The translations under genes and the position numbers were made by a program. The notes beneath the pieces were generated by a model. That model saw nothing but the letters and a program-made list of their open reading frames with translations, ran no database searches and was not told the origin of the DNA. From NCBI RefSeq assembly GCF_013466785.1, contig NZ_CP059163.1, positions 1,674,001 through 1,738,000 on the forward strand: a DNA stretch of 64,000 nt, given 5' to 3'. This stretch comes from Nocardioides marinisabuli (GTDB lineage Bacteria; Actinomycetota; Actinomycetes; Propionibacteriales; Nocardioidaceae). Positions 48,960 through 58,275 of this stretch are shown piece by piece. Each line of letters starts with the position of its first letter. Position 1 is the first letter of the stretch.

Positions 48960-49965
48960 CCTGCGAGCCGACCACCGCGAGTTCGGGCAGGTCGTCCGGA
49001 CCGCCTTGGACACCCACGCGGGACCCGGGGCAGTGCGACGCGTCTGGAGCGACACGGTCGAGCGCGATCGGATGTGGGCCCTGCTGGCCGAGCTGGGCGT
49101 CCTGGCGATCGCCGTCCCGGAGCCTCACGGCGGCGTCGGCGGCGAGCCGATCGACCTCGCCCTGTCCCTCGAGGAGGTCGGCCGGCACGCCCTGCCCCTC
49201 CCGGTGGTCGAGACAGTCACAGCGACGATGGCCCTGCGCATGTCTCGGGACGACGTCGCGGCGGCCTGGCTCCCGTCGGTGGCCGACGGCCGGAGTCGGT
49301 TCTCCGTCGTGGGGGACTCGGGGCTGGCCCCGCACGGGGCGTCGACCCAGGCCACCCTGCGGCTGGCGCCCGATGGTGTCGACCTCTTCACCGCCGGGGA
49401 CGTCGAGTGGTCACCCGTCGCCTCGACCGACCCCGGCCTGGACCTCGCGAGATGGATCGGCGCGACGGTCGACGGGCTCGCCCTCGGGGTGCCGGCCGAG
49501 CAGGTGCGTACCACCGCTGCATGGACCAGTGCACTCGTGCTGGTGGGCCTGGCTCACCGGATGGTTGAGATGGCACGGGACCATGCCCTGGCGCGGGAGC
49601 AGTTCGGTCGACCGATCGCCGAGTTCCAGGCTCTCAAACACCGTCTCGCCGATGCGATTGTGGCGGTCGAGGCGGCTCGCGGCTTGGCCTGGTTCGCCGC
49701 CTACGCTGCGGGTCGCCGCCCGGACGAGCTCGCCCAGGCGGCCCGACTGGCCAAGGGATCGGCGAGCGAGGCCGCCAGAGTCGCTGGCGCCGCGGCCCTC
49801 CAGCTGCACGGCGGCATCGGGTTCACCTGGGAGCACGACCTGCACCTCTTCCTGCACCGCGCCCGTTCGCTCGAGACATGGTTCGGATCGGCCGGCGCCC
49901 ACCGCGTCGCCGCCGGCCGCGCCCTGCTCGACTCGCTCTCTGAGGAGATGCCCCATGGCCGTTGA
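48949..49965 (+). CDS. Acyl-CoA dehydrogenase, beta-type subunit (pair 3)
   Basis: This 338-aa ACAD has a reduced middle domain and an intact C-terminal domain: HALAREQFGRPIAEFQALKHRL and LQLHGGIGFTWEHDLHLFLHRARS. It complements the alpha subunit upstream, with which it overlaps by 11 nt. GTG at 48949 has GAAGGGA upstream. It overlaps the acyl-CoA synthetase start by 11 nt, showing tight coupling. Confidence 0.88.
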   Translation: MRGDLRADHREFGQVVRTALDTHAGPGAVRRVWSDTVERDRMWALLAELGVLAIAVPEPHGGVGGEPIDLALSLEEVGRHALPLPVVETVTATMALRMSRDDVAAAWLPSVADGRSRFSVVGDSGLAPHGASTQATLRLAPDGVDLFTAGDVEWSPVASTDPGLDLARWIGATVDGLALGVPAEQVRTTAAWTSALVLVGLAHRMVEMARDHALAREQFGRPIAEFQALKHRLADAIVAVEAARGLAWFAAYAAGRRPDELAQAARLAKGSASEAARVAGAAALQLHGGIGFTWEHDLHLFLHRARSLETWFGSAGAHRVAAGRALLDSLSEEMPHGR

Positions 49966-52078
49966 GCCGTCCCTGCTCGCCTCCGTCGACCACAAGGTCG
50001 TCGCGATGCTGCGTACCGCCCGCCGGGTCGCGATCATCGGGGCCTCCGACGACCCGGCCAAGCCGTCGGGTCGGCCGCAGCGCTACCTGCGTCGCTACGG
50101 CTTCGACGGTGACGTCTACCCGATCAACCCGCGCCGCGCCGAGGTCCAGGGGCTTCGGTCCTATGCCTCGCTCGACGACGTCCCCCATCCGCCCGACCTC
50201 GCCGTGGTGGTGGTGCCCGCCGCCGACGTCGAGGACGCGATCGTCGCTTGCGGTCGCGCTGGCGTGGGCGTGGCGATCGTCTTCGCCGCCGGTTACGCCG
50301 AGGTGCCGGACGGTGCCGAGCGGCAGGCGAGCCTGCTGCGGGTCGCGCGGGCCCACGGGGTGCGGGTGGTCGGTCCGAACTGCGTCGGTGTCGTCGCCGC
50401 ACCCTCGCTCGCAGCATCGTTCATGTCGGGGCTCGAGCAGGACCGGTTCGACCTGCGCGACGACGGGATCGCCTTCGTCTCCCAGAGCGGTGCGATGGGG
50501 GCCTTCATCCTCAACCTTGCCCAGGGAGAGCAACTTGGTCTCGGGCTGTTCGTCAGCACGGGCAACGAGATGGACGTGACCCTGCCCGAGGTCCTCGGCG
50601 AGCTGGTCGAGGACGCGTCGACACGCGTCGTGCTCGGGTATGTCGAGGGCATCCGTGATGGTCGCGCGTTCGAGGACGCCTTGGCCGCCGCCCGGCGCCG
50701 CGACCTGCCGATCTGCCTGCTCAAAGTGGGCAGCTCCGAGCGCGGCGCCGCGGCGGCGTCCTCGCACACCGGTTCCCTGGCCGGTGCCGACGTCGTCTAC
50801 CAGGGGGTCTTCGACCGGTACGGCGTTCATCGGGCCGCCTCGGTCGAGGAGCTGCTCGACTTCGGGCGCGTCTTCGCACTGGCCCCTCGGGCGGCGGGCT
50901 CGCGCGTCTCGATCATCACCCTGTCCGGTGGGGCGGGGGCCCTCATGACGGACGAGGCCGACGTGGTCGGTCTGGCGGTGGAGGAGTGGGACGAACCGTG
51001 GCAAGCCACGATGGCAGCAGGACTTCCCGCCTTCGCCTCGACGGCCAACCCGATCGACGCGACGGGAGTCATCGCGATCGATGACACGGCGCTGCGCCAT
51101 GCCATGACGGTGGCCCTGACCCACCCGGGCACCGACGTCGTGGTGCTGGTGCTGGGGAACCTCGACGGCGAGGAGGAGCGGATCTGCTCGGTCGTCCTCG
51201 ATGTCGCGGCGACCTCGACCAAGCCGGTCGTCGTGACGTGGGTGGGCGGTTCCGGACTGGCGCCGCGGCTGCTGCACGCCGGCGGCGTCCCCACCTTCTC
51301 CGACCCTCGGCGGACCATGCGGGCCGTGGGTGCGCTGTGCCGGCAGTCTGCGACGCGCGCCGTTGCTGCTCCCCGGCAGGACCGGCTCGGGATCGACATC
51401 GATCTTCCTGGCCCCGGCCCGTGGGACGAGCACGTCGCGGCCGGCGTGCTGGCTGGGGCGGGCCTGCCCATGCTGCGTGGATGCGTCGTGACGACGCCGC
51501 AGGAGGCCGTCGCAGCGGCTGGATCGATGTCGCGCCCGGTGGTCATCAAGCTGCTCTCCACACAGGTGCACCACAAGTCTGACGTGGGTGGGGTGCGGGC
51601 CGGCCTGACCTCGGACGTCGAGATCGCCTCCAACGTCGTCGACGTCCTCGAGATATCCGCCAGCCTGGGACTCGCCGATGGACGCGTGCTGGTGCAGCCG
51701 ATGGCCTCGCCCAGCGTGGAACTGTTGCTGGGTGCGCACGTCGATCCTGTGTTCGGCTCGGTCACGATGGTCGGCCTCGGCGGAATCCACGCCGAGCTGA
51801 TCGGCGACGTCCGCGCCCGGCCCGGTCCCGTCACCCCCGCCGAGGCCCGCGAGATGGTCAACGGGTTGCGCGGAGCCGCGCTGCTGCGCGGCGCACGCGG
51901 CCAGGTCGCTGTGGACATGCCGGCTCTCGCCGAGACGGTGGCCGCCTTCTCGCAGGTCGCCTGCTCGCTCGAGGACCGCACGGCCTCGATCGAGGTCAAC
52001 CCCTTGCGCTTCCTCGCCGACGGCACGCCGATCGGCGTCGACGCCCTCATGATCCCCATCGACCAGGAGGACGCATGA
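49955..52078 (+). CDS. NDP-forming acyl-CoA synthetase (fused alpha-beta)
   Basis: This 707-aa enzyme joins the ACD alpha part (CoA-binding domain with VAIIGASDDPAKPSGRPQ; two succinyl-CoA-ligase-like domains with VGPNCVGVV and the phospho-His motif SHTGSLAGAD at ~270) to a C-terminal ATP-grasp beta part (PVVIKLLSTQVHHKSDVGGV, then VLVQPMASPSVELLLG, IEVNPLRFL). It activates an acid to its CoA ester with ATP to ADP, or runs in reverse to harvest ATP. ATG at 49955 has GAGGAG upstream. It sits directly after ACAD pair 3. Confidence 0.92.
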   Translation: MAVEPSLLASVDHKVVAMLRTARRVAIIGASDDPAKPSGRPQRYLRRYGFDGDVYPINPRRAEVQGLRSYASLDDVPHPPDLAVVVVPAADVEDAIVACGRAGVGVAIVFAAGYAEVPDGAERQASLLRVARAHGVRVVGPNCVGVVAAPSLAASFMSGLEQDRFDLRDDGIAFVSQSGAMGAFILNLAQGEQLGLGLFVSTGNEMDVTLPEVLGELVEDASTRVVLGYVEGIRDGRAFEDALAAARRRDLPICLLKVGSSERGAAAASSHTGSLAGADVVYQGVFDRYGVHRAASVEELLDFGRVFALAPRAAGSRVSIITLSGGAGALMTDEADVVGLAVEEWDEPWQATMAAGLPAFASTANPIDATGVIAIDDTALRHAMTVALTHPGTDVVVLVLGNLDGEEERICSVVLDVAATSTKPVVVTWVGGSGLAPRLLHAGGVPTFSDPRRTMRAVGALCRQSATRAVAAPRQDRLGIDIDLPGPGPWDEHVAAGVLAGAGLPMLRGCVVTTPQEAVAAAGSMSRPVVIKLLSTQVHHKSDVGGVRAGLTSDVEIASNVVDVLEISASLGLADGRVLVQPMASPSVELLLGAHVDPVFGSVTMVGLGGIHAELIGDVRARPGPVTPAEAREMVNGLRGAALLRGARGQVAVDMPALAETVAAFSQVACSLEDRTASIEVNPLRFLADGTPIGVDALMIPIDQEDA

Positions 52079-52845
52079 CATCCGACGAGCGGTCGTCGAG
52101 GCGGCGAGTCGCGCTGGTGACCGGCGCTGGGCGCGGCATCGGCGCGGCGATCGTCGAGCGCCTGATCTCGACGGGCCACGTCGTCGTGGGCATCGACGTC
52201 GACGAGCCGTTGCTCGCCGAGCTGGCCCAGCGGTTCGCGCCAACCGACCTGCTAACGGTGGTCGGGGACGTCGGCGAGCCTGCGGTGTGGGACGAGGCCG
52301 TGCAGCTGGCTCACGCCGCGGCCGGTGCGGTGAGCGTGCTGGTCAACAACGCTGCGATCTCGCCCAAGGTCGACGGACACCGTGTGCCCAGCGACCAGGT
52401 GGCGCGCGCCGACTGGGACGAGGTCCTGCGCGTCAACCTCACGGGGGCCTTCCTCGGGTTCCAGGCGACGGTCGGCGACATGCGCGAGCAGGGCTGGGGT
52501 CGGATCGTGATGATGTCGTCAGGATCGGCCAAGGCCGGTGCCCGCGTGGCCGGGGTGCACTACGGCACCTCGAAGGCGGCGCTCCTCGGCCTGACCCGCA
52601 CCCTGGCGCTCGAGCTAGGTCCGGAGGGCATCACGGTCAACGCCGTCACGCCCGGCCGCATCGCGACATCCATGGCGGCGGAAGTCTCGGCCGAGGTGAA
52701 CCAGATGTTCCTCGACGAGATCCCGGTCGGCCGCCTGGGCACCGGCGCCGACATCGCCGCGATGGTCGACTTCCTCGCCTCGGATGACGCCGGCTTCATC
52801 ACCGGGGCGACGTTCGACGTCAACGGGGGCGGCTACATCGGATGA
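52075..52845 (+). CDS. Short-chain dehydrogenase/reductase
   Basis: This 256-aa classical SDR has ALVTGAGRGIGAAIVERL, VVGIDVDE, VLVNNAAISP, an active-site Ser in MMSSGSA, YGTSK (Tyr-Lys) and GATFDVNGGGYIG. It overlaps the synthetase gene by 4 nt, ending the ACAD/ACS operon. It converges with GntR regulator 3 six nt later. It probably oxidises a 3-hydroxyacyl-CoA or alicyclic alcohol. Confidence 0.92.
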   Translation: MTSDERSSRRRVALVTGAGRGIGAAIVERLISTGHVVVGIDVDEPLLAELAQRFAPTDLLTVVGDVGEPAVWDEAVQLAHAAAGAVSVLVNNAAISPKVDGHRVPSDQVARADWDEVLRVNLTGAFLGFQATVGDMREQGWGRIVMMSSGSAKAGARVAGVHYGTSKAALLGLTRTLALELGPEGITVNAVTPGRIATSMAAEVSAEVNQMFLDEIPVGRLGTGADIAAMVDFLASDDAGFITGATFDVNGGGYIG

Positions 52846-52851
52846 CGGAGG

Positions 52852-53559
52852 TCACGGATGCACGCGCGGGATGATCGGGTCGTCGAGCAGCCGCAGCTGT
52901 GCGACGAAGTCCCGGTACGCCTCAAGGTGTCGGCGCATGGCGGACTCGGCGGCGTCGGGATCGCCTGCGGCGACGGCGGCGGCGATCTCCTCGTGCTCGC
53001 GCACATTGCGCGCCGCCGTCCCGGCCGTCACGCGGTCGTACCGCACCTGGCTCTCCAGCGTCGAGCTCAGCGCGGCCAGGACGATGGCGTGCACGCCGTT
53101 GCCGGACGCGTCGGCGACGAGCTCGTGGAAGCTGGCGACGTGACGGCCGTCGCCACCGAGCCCGGCGATGTCGGTCAGTGCGGCGCGCTGGTCGTCGGAG
53201 GCGTGGGTCGCTGCGAGGCGGGCCACGGTGGGCTCGATGTCGAGCCGGAAGTCCGCGAACTCCCGCAGGGTCGTGTCCCGGCTGCTGAACAGCAGGGCCA
53301 TCGTCTCGCTGATCTGGCCGATGCCGACCTCGCGCACGAAGATCCCGCCGGCGGCGCCCCGACGGATCTCGATCAGGCCGTCGCGCTCCAGCAGGCGCAG
53401 GCCCTCACGGACGGTGACGCGGCCGAGCCCGTGCTGCTCCATGAGCTCGGACTCCGAGGCGAGCCGGCTCCCGACCGGAAGTCGCTCGGACAGGATGCGG
53501 CCTCGGACATCGGTGACGACGAGGTCGCAGGCCTTCGGCAGTCGGCTGGACCTCGCCAC
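52852..53559 (-). CDS. GntR/FCD transcriptional regulator 3
   Basis: This ~235-aa regulator has the winged HTH (VVTDVRGRILSERLPVGSRL, GRVTVREGLRLLERDGLIEIRR) and an FCD domain with DFRLDIEPTVARLAATHAS and VREHEEIAAAVAAGDPDAAE. The start is GTG at 53559 because AAGGAG lies 6 nt upstream. ATG at 53634 would add a low-complexity leader. Divergent from the SDR-cyclase-BVMO operon, it is the best candidate for its local regulator. Confidence 0.85.
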   Translation of the reverse strand: MARSSRLPKACDLVVTDVRGRILSERLPVGSRLASESELMEQHGLGRVTVREGLRLLERDGLIEIRRGAAGGIFVREVGIGQISETMALLFSSRDTTLREFADFRLDIEPTVARLAATHASDDQRAALTDIAGLGGDGRHVASFHELVADASGNGVHAIVLAALSSTLESQVRYDRVTAGTAARNVREHEEIAAAVAAGDPDAAESAMRRHLEAYRDFVAQLRLLDDPIIPRVHP

Positions 53560-53677
53560 CCCATGCTCCTTCGCCGACAGGGGCGCGCGCGTACTCCGCG
53601 TCGGTGCGGGGAGCGCTCCCTCATTCCTTGCCATGTTACCGGCGCAAACCCTCACGACCTGGAACGGACGGCCACCT

Positions 53678-54463
53678 ATGACCAGCACGGGATACGCGCC
53701 ACTGGTGACCGGACCGGCCCTGGACGGTCACATCGCCGTCGTGACGGGCGGCGTCGGCGGCATCGGTGCGGCCATCAGCGAGGCGCTGGCGAGGGACGGG
53801 GCGACCGTGGTCGCCGCCGACGTCGCGCCCGACACCCTCGAGCGCGGCGCAGCGATGTTCTCACACCTGCTCGACCAGCCCGGGGTCGGCGAGGTCCGCC
53901 CAACGGTCCTCGACGTCACCGATGCAGAGGCGGTCGAAGCGCTGGCCGCGGAGCTGGGCACGATCCAGGTGCTGGTCAACAACGCCGGTGTCGGCGGCAC
54001 GACGGCGCCGGTCTGGGAGACAGGCATCGATCGATGGCATCGCGATCTCGACATCATGCTGACCGGGCCGTTCCTGATGTGTCGGGCATTCCTGCCGTCG
54101 ATGCTGGCCGCCGGCTACGGACGCGTCGTGAACCTCTCGAGCATGGCGGGCAAGGAGGGGAACGCGAACACCGTCAGCTACTCCTCGGCCAAGGCCGGTC
54201 TGATCGGGCTGACCAAGGTCGTCGGCAAGGAGGTCGCCGGGACCGGCGTGCTGGTCAACGCCGTCGCCCCGGGTGTCGTCGAGAGCCCGATGAACAAAGC
54301 CGTGCCCGCAGAGTTCCACGAAGCGGTCCTCGCCAAGATCCCGATGGGTCGATCCGGGACACGCGCCGAGCTAGCCGAGCTCGTGCGCTTCCTGGCCAGT
54401 CCCCGGCTGGGGTTCTCCACGGGCGCCGTCTTCGACTTCAGCGGCGGCCGTGCGACCTACTGA
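53678..54463 (+). CDS. Short-chain dehydrogenase/reductase
   Basis: This 261-aa SDR has AVVTGGVGGIGAAISEALA, VAADVAPDT, VLVNNAGVGG, LSSMAG and YSSAK, with C-terminal TGAVFDFSGGRATY (the usual DGG is SGG). It could make the ketone substrate of the BVMO encoded two genes downstream by oxidising a secondary alcohol. The start ATG at 53678 lacks a strong SD. The gap to the cyclase gene is 41 nt. Confidence 0.9.
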   Translation: MTSTGYAPLVTGPALDGHIAVVTGGVGGIGAAISEALARDGATVVAADVAPDTLERGAAMFSHLLDQPGVGEVRPTVLDVTDAEAVEALAAELGTIQVLVNNAGVGGTTAPVWETGIDRWHRDLDIMLTGPFLMCRAFLPSMLAAGYGRVVNLSSMAGKEGNANTVSYSSAKAGLIGLTKVVGKEVAGTGVLVNAVAPGVVESPMNKAVPAEFHEAVLAKIPMGRSGTRAELAELVRFLASPRLGFSTGAVFDFSGGRATY

Positions 54464-54504
54464 TCATCCCCGCCGCCCTACCGCACCCACCCGAGGAGCA
54501 CACC

Positions 54505-55413
54505 ATGTCCGACGGACGACGCAGCATCCCATGCTACCGCGACCTGCCTGACGGGGACGCCGCCGGCGTGTTCGGGGACGACGATGTCCTCGGTTCCCTC
54601 AACCGTCTCACCGACGAAAGGGTGGTCGATGCAGCCGCCCTCGTTCGCACGGGCGAGCGGTTCAGCCTCAGTGCACCGCTGAGCTGGCCGGACCCGCCGC
54701 TGTACGGGCGCGCCCCCCTCGAGCACATCATCGTGCGCACCGCGTTGGGCAACCGCGACGACGTCCTGCACAACTTCCACCCGCAGGGCTCGAGCCAGTG
54801 GGACGCTTTCACGCACATCCGCGACCCCGAGCTCGGCTGGTACAACCGGCGCGAGGTCGAGGACCTGGGTATCGAGACCTGGAGCCGGCGAGGCATCGTG
54901 GGCCGGGGAGTCCTGGTCGACGCGGCACACCACCGCGCCGTCTGGGGCCGTCCTCTGGGCTGGCGCGCGCGGGATACCGTGAGCGTCGACGACCTGGTCG
55001 CGATGATGGCGGCCGACGACATCGAGCGCCGGCCGGGCGACGTCCTGCTGCTGCGGACCGGCTGGACCGCCGGGTACCAGGGGGCCGACGACGCAACCCG
55101 GCTCGCGGTGAAGTCCGATCCCACCTCGCCGGGACTCGAGCCGACGGCCGAGATGCTGGAGTTCCTCTGGGACTGGGGAGTCAGCGCAGTCGCGAGCGAC
55201 AACATCTCGGTGGAGGCGTTGCCACCCGACGGGTTCGTGCTGCATCCGCACCTGCTGAACAGGCTCGGGGTGCCGATAGGTGAGCTGTGGTGGCTCGACG
55301 CACTGGCCGAGCGATGTCGGTCTGACGGTCGATTCGAGTCGATGCTGGTGTCGGTGCCGCTGGACCTGCCCGGCGGCGTCGGGTCACCCTGCAACGCGGT
55401 GGCGATCCGATGA
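54505..55413 (+). CDS. Cyclase-family metal-dependent hydrolase (kynurenine formamidase-like)
   Basis: This 302-aa protein belongs to the COG1878 cyclase family. The usual metal motif HxGTHxDxxxH appears as QGSSQWDAFTHI, with Gln replacing the central His while Asp and His persist, a variant typical of a distinct branch. GDVLLLRTGW and ASDNISVEA are other family marks. Known relatives hydrolyse amides, esters or cyclic ketones. With BVMO downstream (4-nt overlap), lactone or ester hydrolysis is plausible. ATG at 54505 has GAGGAG upstream. Confidence 0.88.
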   Translation: MSDGRRSIPCYRDLPDGDAAGVFGDDDVLGSLNRLTDERVVDAAALVRTGERFSLSAPLSWPDPPLYGRAPLEHIIVRTALGNRDDVLHNFHPQGSSQWDAFTHIRDPELGWYNRREVEDLGIETWSRRGIVGRGVLVDAAHHRAVWGRPLGWRARDTVSVDDLVAMMAADDIERRPGDVLLLRTGWTAGYQGADDATRLAVKSDPTSPGLEPTAEMLEFLWDWGVSAVASDNISVEALPPDGFVLHPHLLNRLGVPIGELWWLDALAERCRSDGRFESMLVSVPLDLPGGVGSPCNAVAIR

Positions 55414-57341
55414 CGGCGGCGCAGGACACGGCGATCGACGCGGGCGACGTCTCGCTCGAGTTCATCCGGGCAGCGGTCCAGCAGGCCGACCCCAACGCAC
55501 TGCGGGTCGCGCTGCTGCAGGCGACCAGCGACCAGTCGTTGGTCGATCTCGACATCACGCTCGCCCCTGTGCGCGGAGGTGCGTTCTTCCTGCAGGCGCT
55601 GGCACCCGAGGGCGAACAGCTCGTCCAGCGCAAGGCCGTCGAGTTCCTGTCCGACCCGGCCCGGCGTGGTCCGGCTCCGGCGGAGCTCGCGGATGAGGAG
55701 ATCCGCGACCTGGTCCGGGTCCTCAGCGGCGAGGAGATCGACGAGACGATGCTCGCGATGGCCCGCGAGGAGCTGGCCTTCGAGGACTTCCCCCGGGAGA
55801 CGACATGGACGGGGGAGCGTCCGGCCGAGGCGCTGCAGGACTTTCGGGTGATCGTCGTCGGTGCCGGGGTCAGCGGCATCGCGATGGGTATCAAGCTGCA
55901 GCGTCTCGGCATCCCCTTCACCATCATCGAGCGGCTGGACGACATCACGGGGACCTGGCACCGCAACCGGTACCCCGACGTGCGTGTGGACACCAACTGC
56001 TTCCTGTACCAGTTCAAGTTCGAGAAGCGCTACCCGTGGCCGGAGTTCTTCCCCCGAGGCAGGGACGTCAAGCGGTATCTGGAGCACCTCGTGGACAAGT
56101 ACGGGATCGCAGAGCACGTGGTGCTTGGTCAGGAGGTGGTCGACGCAGCGTGGAACGAGCAGGATGCGGCCTGGGAGGTCGAGGCGGTGGATGCCCACGG
56201 CGCCACGGTCCGGCACCGAGGCCAGGTGCTGGTCAGTGCGAGCGGGGTGTTCAGCACACCTCGCTGGCCCGACATCCCCGGGATGGAGACCTTCGCGGGA
56301 CGTGTCCTGCACACAGCCGACTGGGACACCCAGCTGGAGTGGACCGGCCTGCGGGTCGGCGTCATCGGCAACGGCTCGACCGGAACCCAGTTGATGCCGC
56401 GGCTGGCGCAGAGCGCGGCGCACGTCACCGCCTTCCAGCGCACACCGCAGTGGATCATCAACTCGCCATTGCTGGGCGCCAAGATCACCCCCGAGCTGCA
56501 GTGGCTGATCGACGCCATGCCGTACTACTGGAACTGGGCAGGGTTCGTGCAGTTCTTCGGCACGGCGCAGACCCAGATGGCGCAGATCATCGACAAGGAC
56601 TGGCAGGCCGCCGGCGGTCTGATCAACGAGCGCAACGACCGCCTGCGGGAGGCGCTGGTCGACTATGTCGAGTCCAAGGTCGGCCACGTGCCGCACCTGC
56701 GTGACCACTCGATCCCCGACTACGCCCCGCTCGCGCGTCGCCTGGTGATCGACAACGGGTGGTTCGACGCCCTGCTGCGCTCCAACGTGTCGCTCGAGGT
56801 CTCATCGATCGAGGAGATCGTGCCGGAGGGTGTTCGGCTCGTCGGGGGAGAGGTCGTCCCGCTGGACGTCCTGATCCTGGCGACGGGGTTCCACGTCTCG
56901 CGCTACTTCCATCCCGCCACCTACCGCGGACGCGACGGGCTGACCCTCGACGAGGCATGGAGCGGCGACGGCGCGCGAGCCTACCTGGGGCTGACGATGC
57001 CGGGATTTCCGAACTTTTACTCGCTGTACGGCCCGAACGCCACCCCCCGCTTCGGCGGCTTCCCGCAGTGGGTCGATGTCTGGTCGAGGTACATCCTCGA
57101 TCTGGTCGTCGAGCAGGTCGAGACCGGTGCCCGGTCCGTCGAGGTGCGCCGCGACGTCTTCGACGACTACAACGCCCGGATGGACCGGGCAACCGCCGCC
57201 CTGCTCTGGGAGTCGGAGGGTCAGGGCAGCTACTTCGTGAACGAGCACGGGCGCTCCGGGCTGCAGATGCCCTGGGAGGCGAATCTCTACCACTCCTGGG
57301 TGCGAGCCCCCGATCGGGCCGACTTCTCGTGGTCGGACTGA
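55410..57341 (+). CDS. Baeyer-Villiger monooxygenase (HAPMO-like, long form)
   Basis: This 643-aa flavoprotein inserts oxygen next to a ketone with NADPH and O2, giving an ester or lactone. Residues ~1-140 are an N-terminal extension like that of 4-hydroxyacetophenone monooxygenase. The FAD Rossmann motif VVGAGVSGIAMGIKL is at ~150, the BVMO fingerprint FAGRVLHTADWD at ~295 (F-x-G-x-x-x-H-T-x-x-W-D), and the NADPH motif VIGNGSTGTQL at ~321. A second ATGFH motif (LATGFHVSRYF) follows. The start overlaps the cyclase stop (ATGA). It is the key ring- or chain-opening enzyme of the cluster. Confidence 0.94.
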   Translation: MTAAQDTAIDAGDVSLEFIRAAVQQADPNALRVALLQATSDQSLVDLDITLAPVRGGAFFLQALAPEGEQLVQRKAVEFLSDPARRGPAPAELADEEIRDLVRVLSGEEIDETMLAMAREELAFEDFPRETTWTGERPAEALQDFRVIVVGAGVSGIAMGIKLQRLGIPFTIIERLDDITGTWHRNRYPDVRVDTNCFLYQFKFEKRYPWPEFFPRGRDVKRYLEHLVDKYGIAEHVVLGQEVVDAAWNEQDAAWEVEAVDAHGATVRHRGQVLVSASGVFSTPRWPDIPGMETFAGRVLHTADWDTQLEWTGLRVGVIGNGSTGTQLMPRLAQSAAHVTAFQRTPQWIINSPLLGAKITPELQWLIDAMPYYWNWAGFVQFFGTAQTQMAQIIDKDWQAAGGLINERNDRLREALVDYVESKVGHVPHLRDHSIPDYAPLARRLVIDNGWFDALLRSNVSLEVSSIEEIVPEGVRLVGGEVVPLDVLILATGFHVSRYFHPATYRGRDGLTLDEAWSGDGARAYLGLTMPGFPNFYSLYGPNATPRFGGFPQWVDVWSRYILDLVVEQVETGARSVEVRRDVFDDYNARMDRATAALLWESEGQGSYFVNEHGRSGLQMPWEANLYHSWVRAPDRADFSWSD

Positions 57342-57388
57342 CCGGTCTGGCGCCGAGAAAATTTGATTCGACTACCCGGCTAATCATG

Positions 57389-57408
57389 CTAAGTATGATA
57401 CTACTTAG
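57389..57408 (+). promoter_or_regulatory. Operator H (perfect dyad containing AGTATGATACT)
   Basis: CTAAGTATGATACTACTTAG has perfect 7-bp arms (CTAAGTA/TACTTAG) and a core AGTATGATACT that is itself a 5-bp palindrome. It sits ~55 bp upstream of the ABC transporter operon in an AT-rich island. TATGAT can serve as the -10 box, so a bound repressor would block transcription. Confidence 0.7.
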
Positions 57409-57463
57409 AGCCGAGACGTGACCTGTCTAACACTGACCTCAATCAGCAGAGGAGCTGGCCCGC

Positions 57464-58222
<759 letters not shown>

Positions 58223-58275
58223 TCTGACGCCGCGCCCATCTCGTTGTCAGCACCTCAAGAGACAAGGAAACAGCA

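Noticed and set aside
48488..52078. A single very long (1,196-codon) open frame
   Set aside because: Its first ~490 codons are an out-of-frame reading of the ACAD pair 3 genes. The real synthetase starts at ATG 49955 with an SD and the conserved CoA-binding motif.
49823..52243. Long minus-strand open frame opposite the acyl-CoA synthetase
   Set aside because: It is a low-complexity, Arg/Gly/His-rich antisense shadow typical of high-GC DNA and has no recognisable domain.
54534..56708. Minus-strand open frame of ~720 codons opposite the cyclase and BVMO genes
   Set aside because: It mirrors the coding strand; the plus-strand products have clear catalytic motifs and the antisense product has none.
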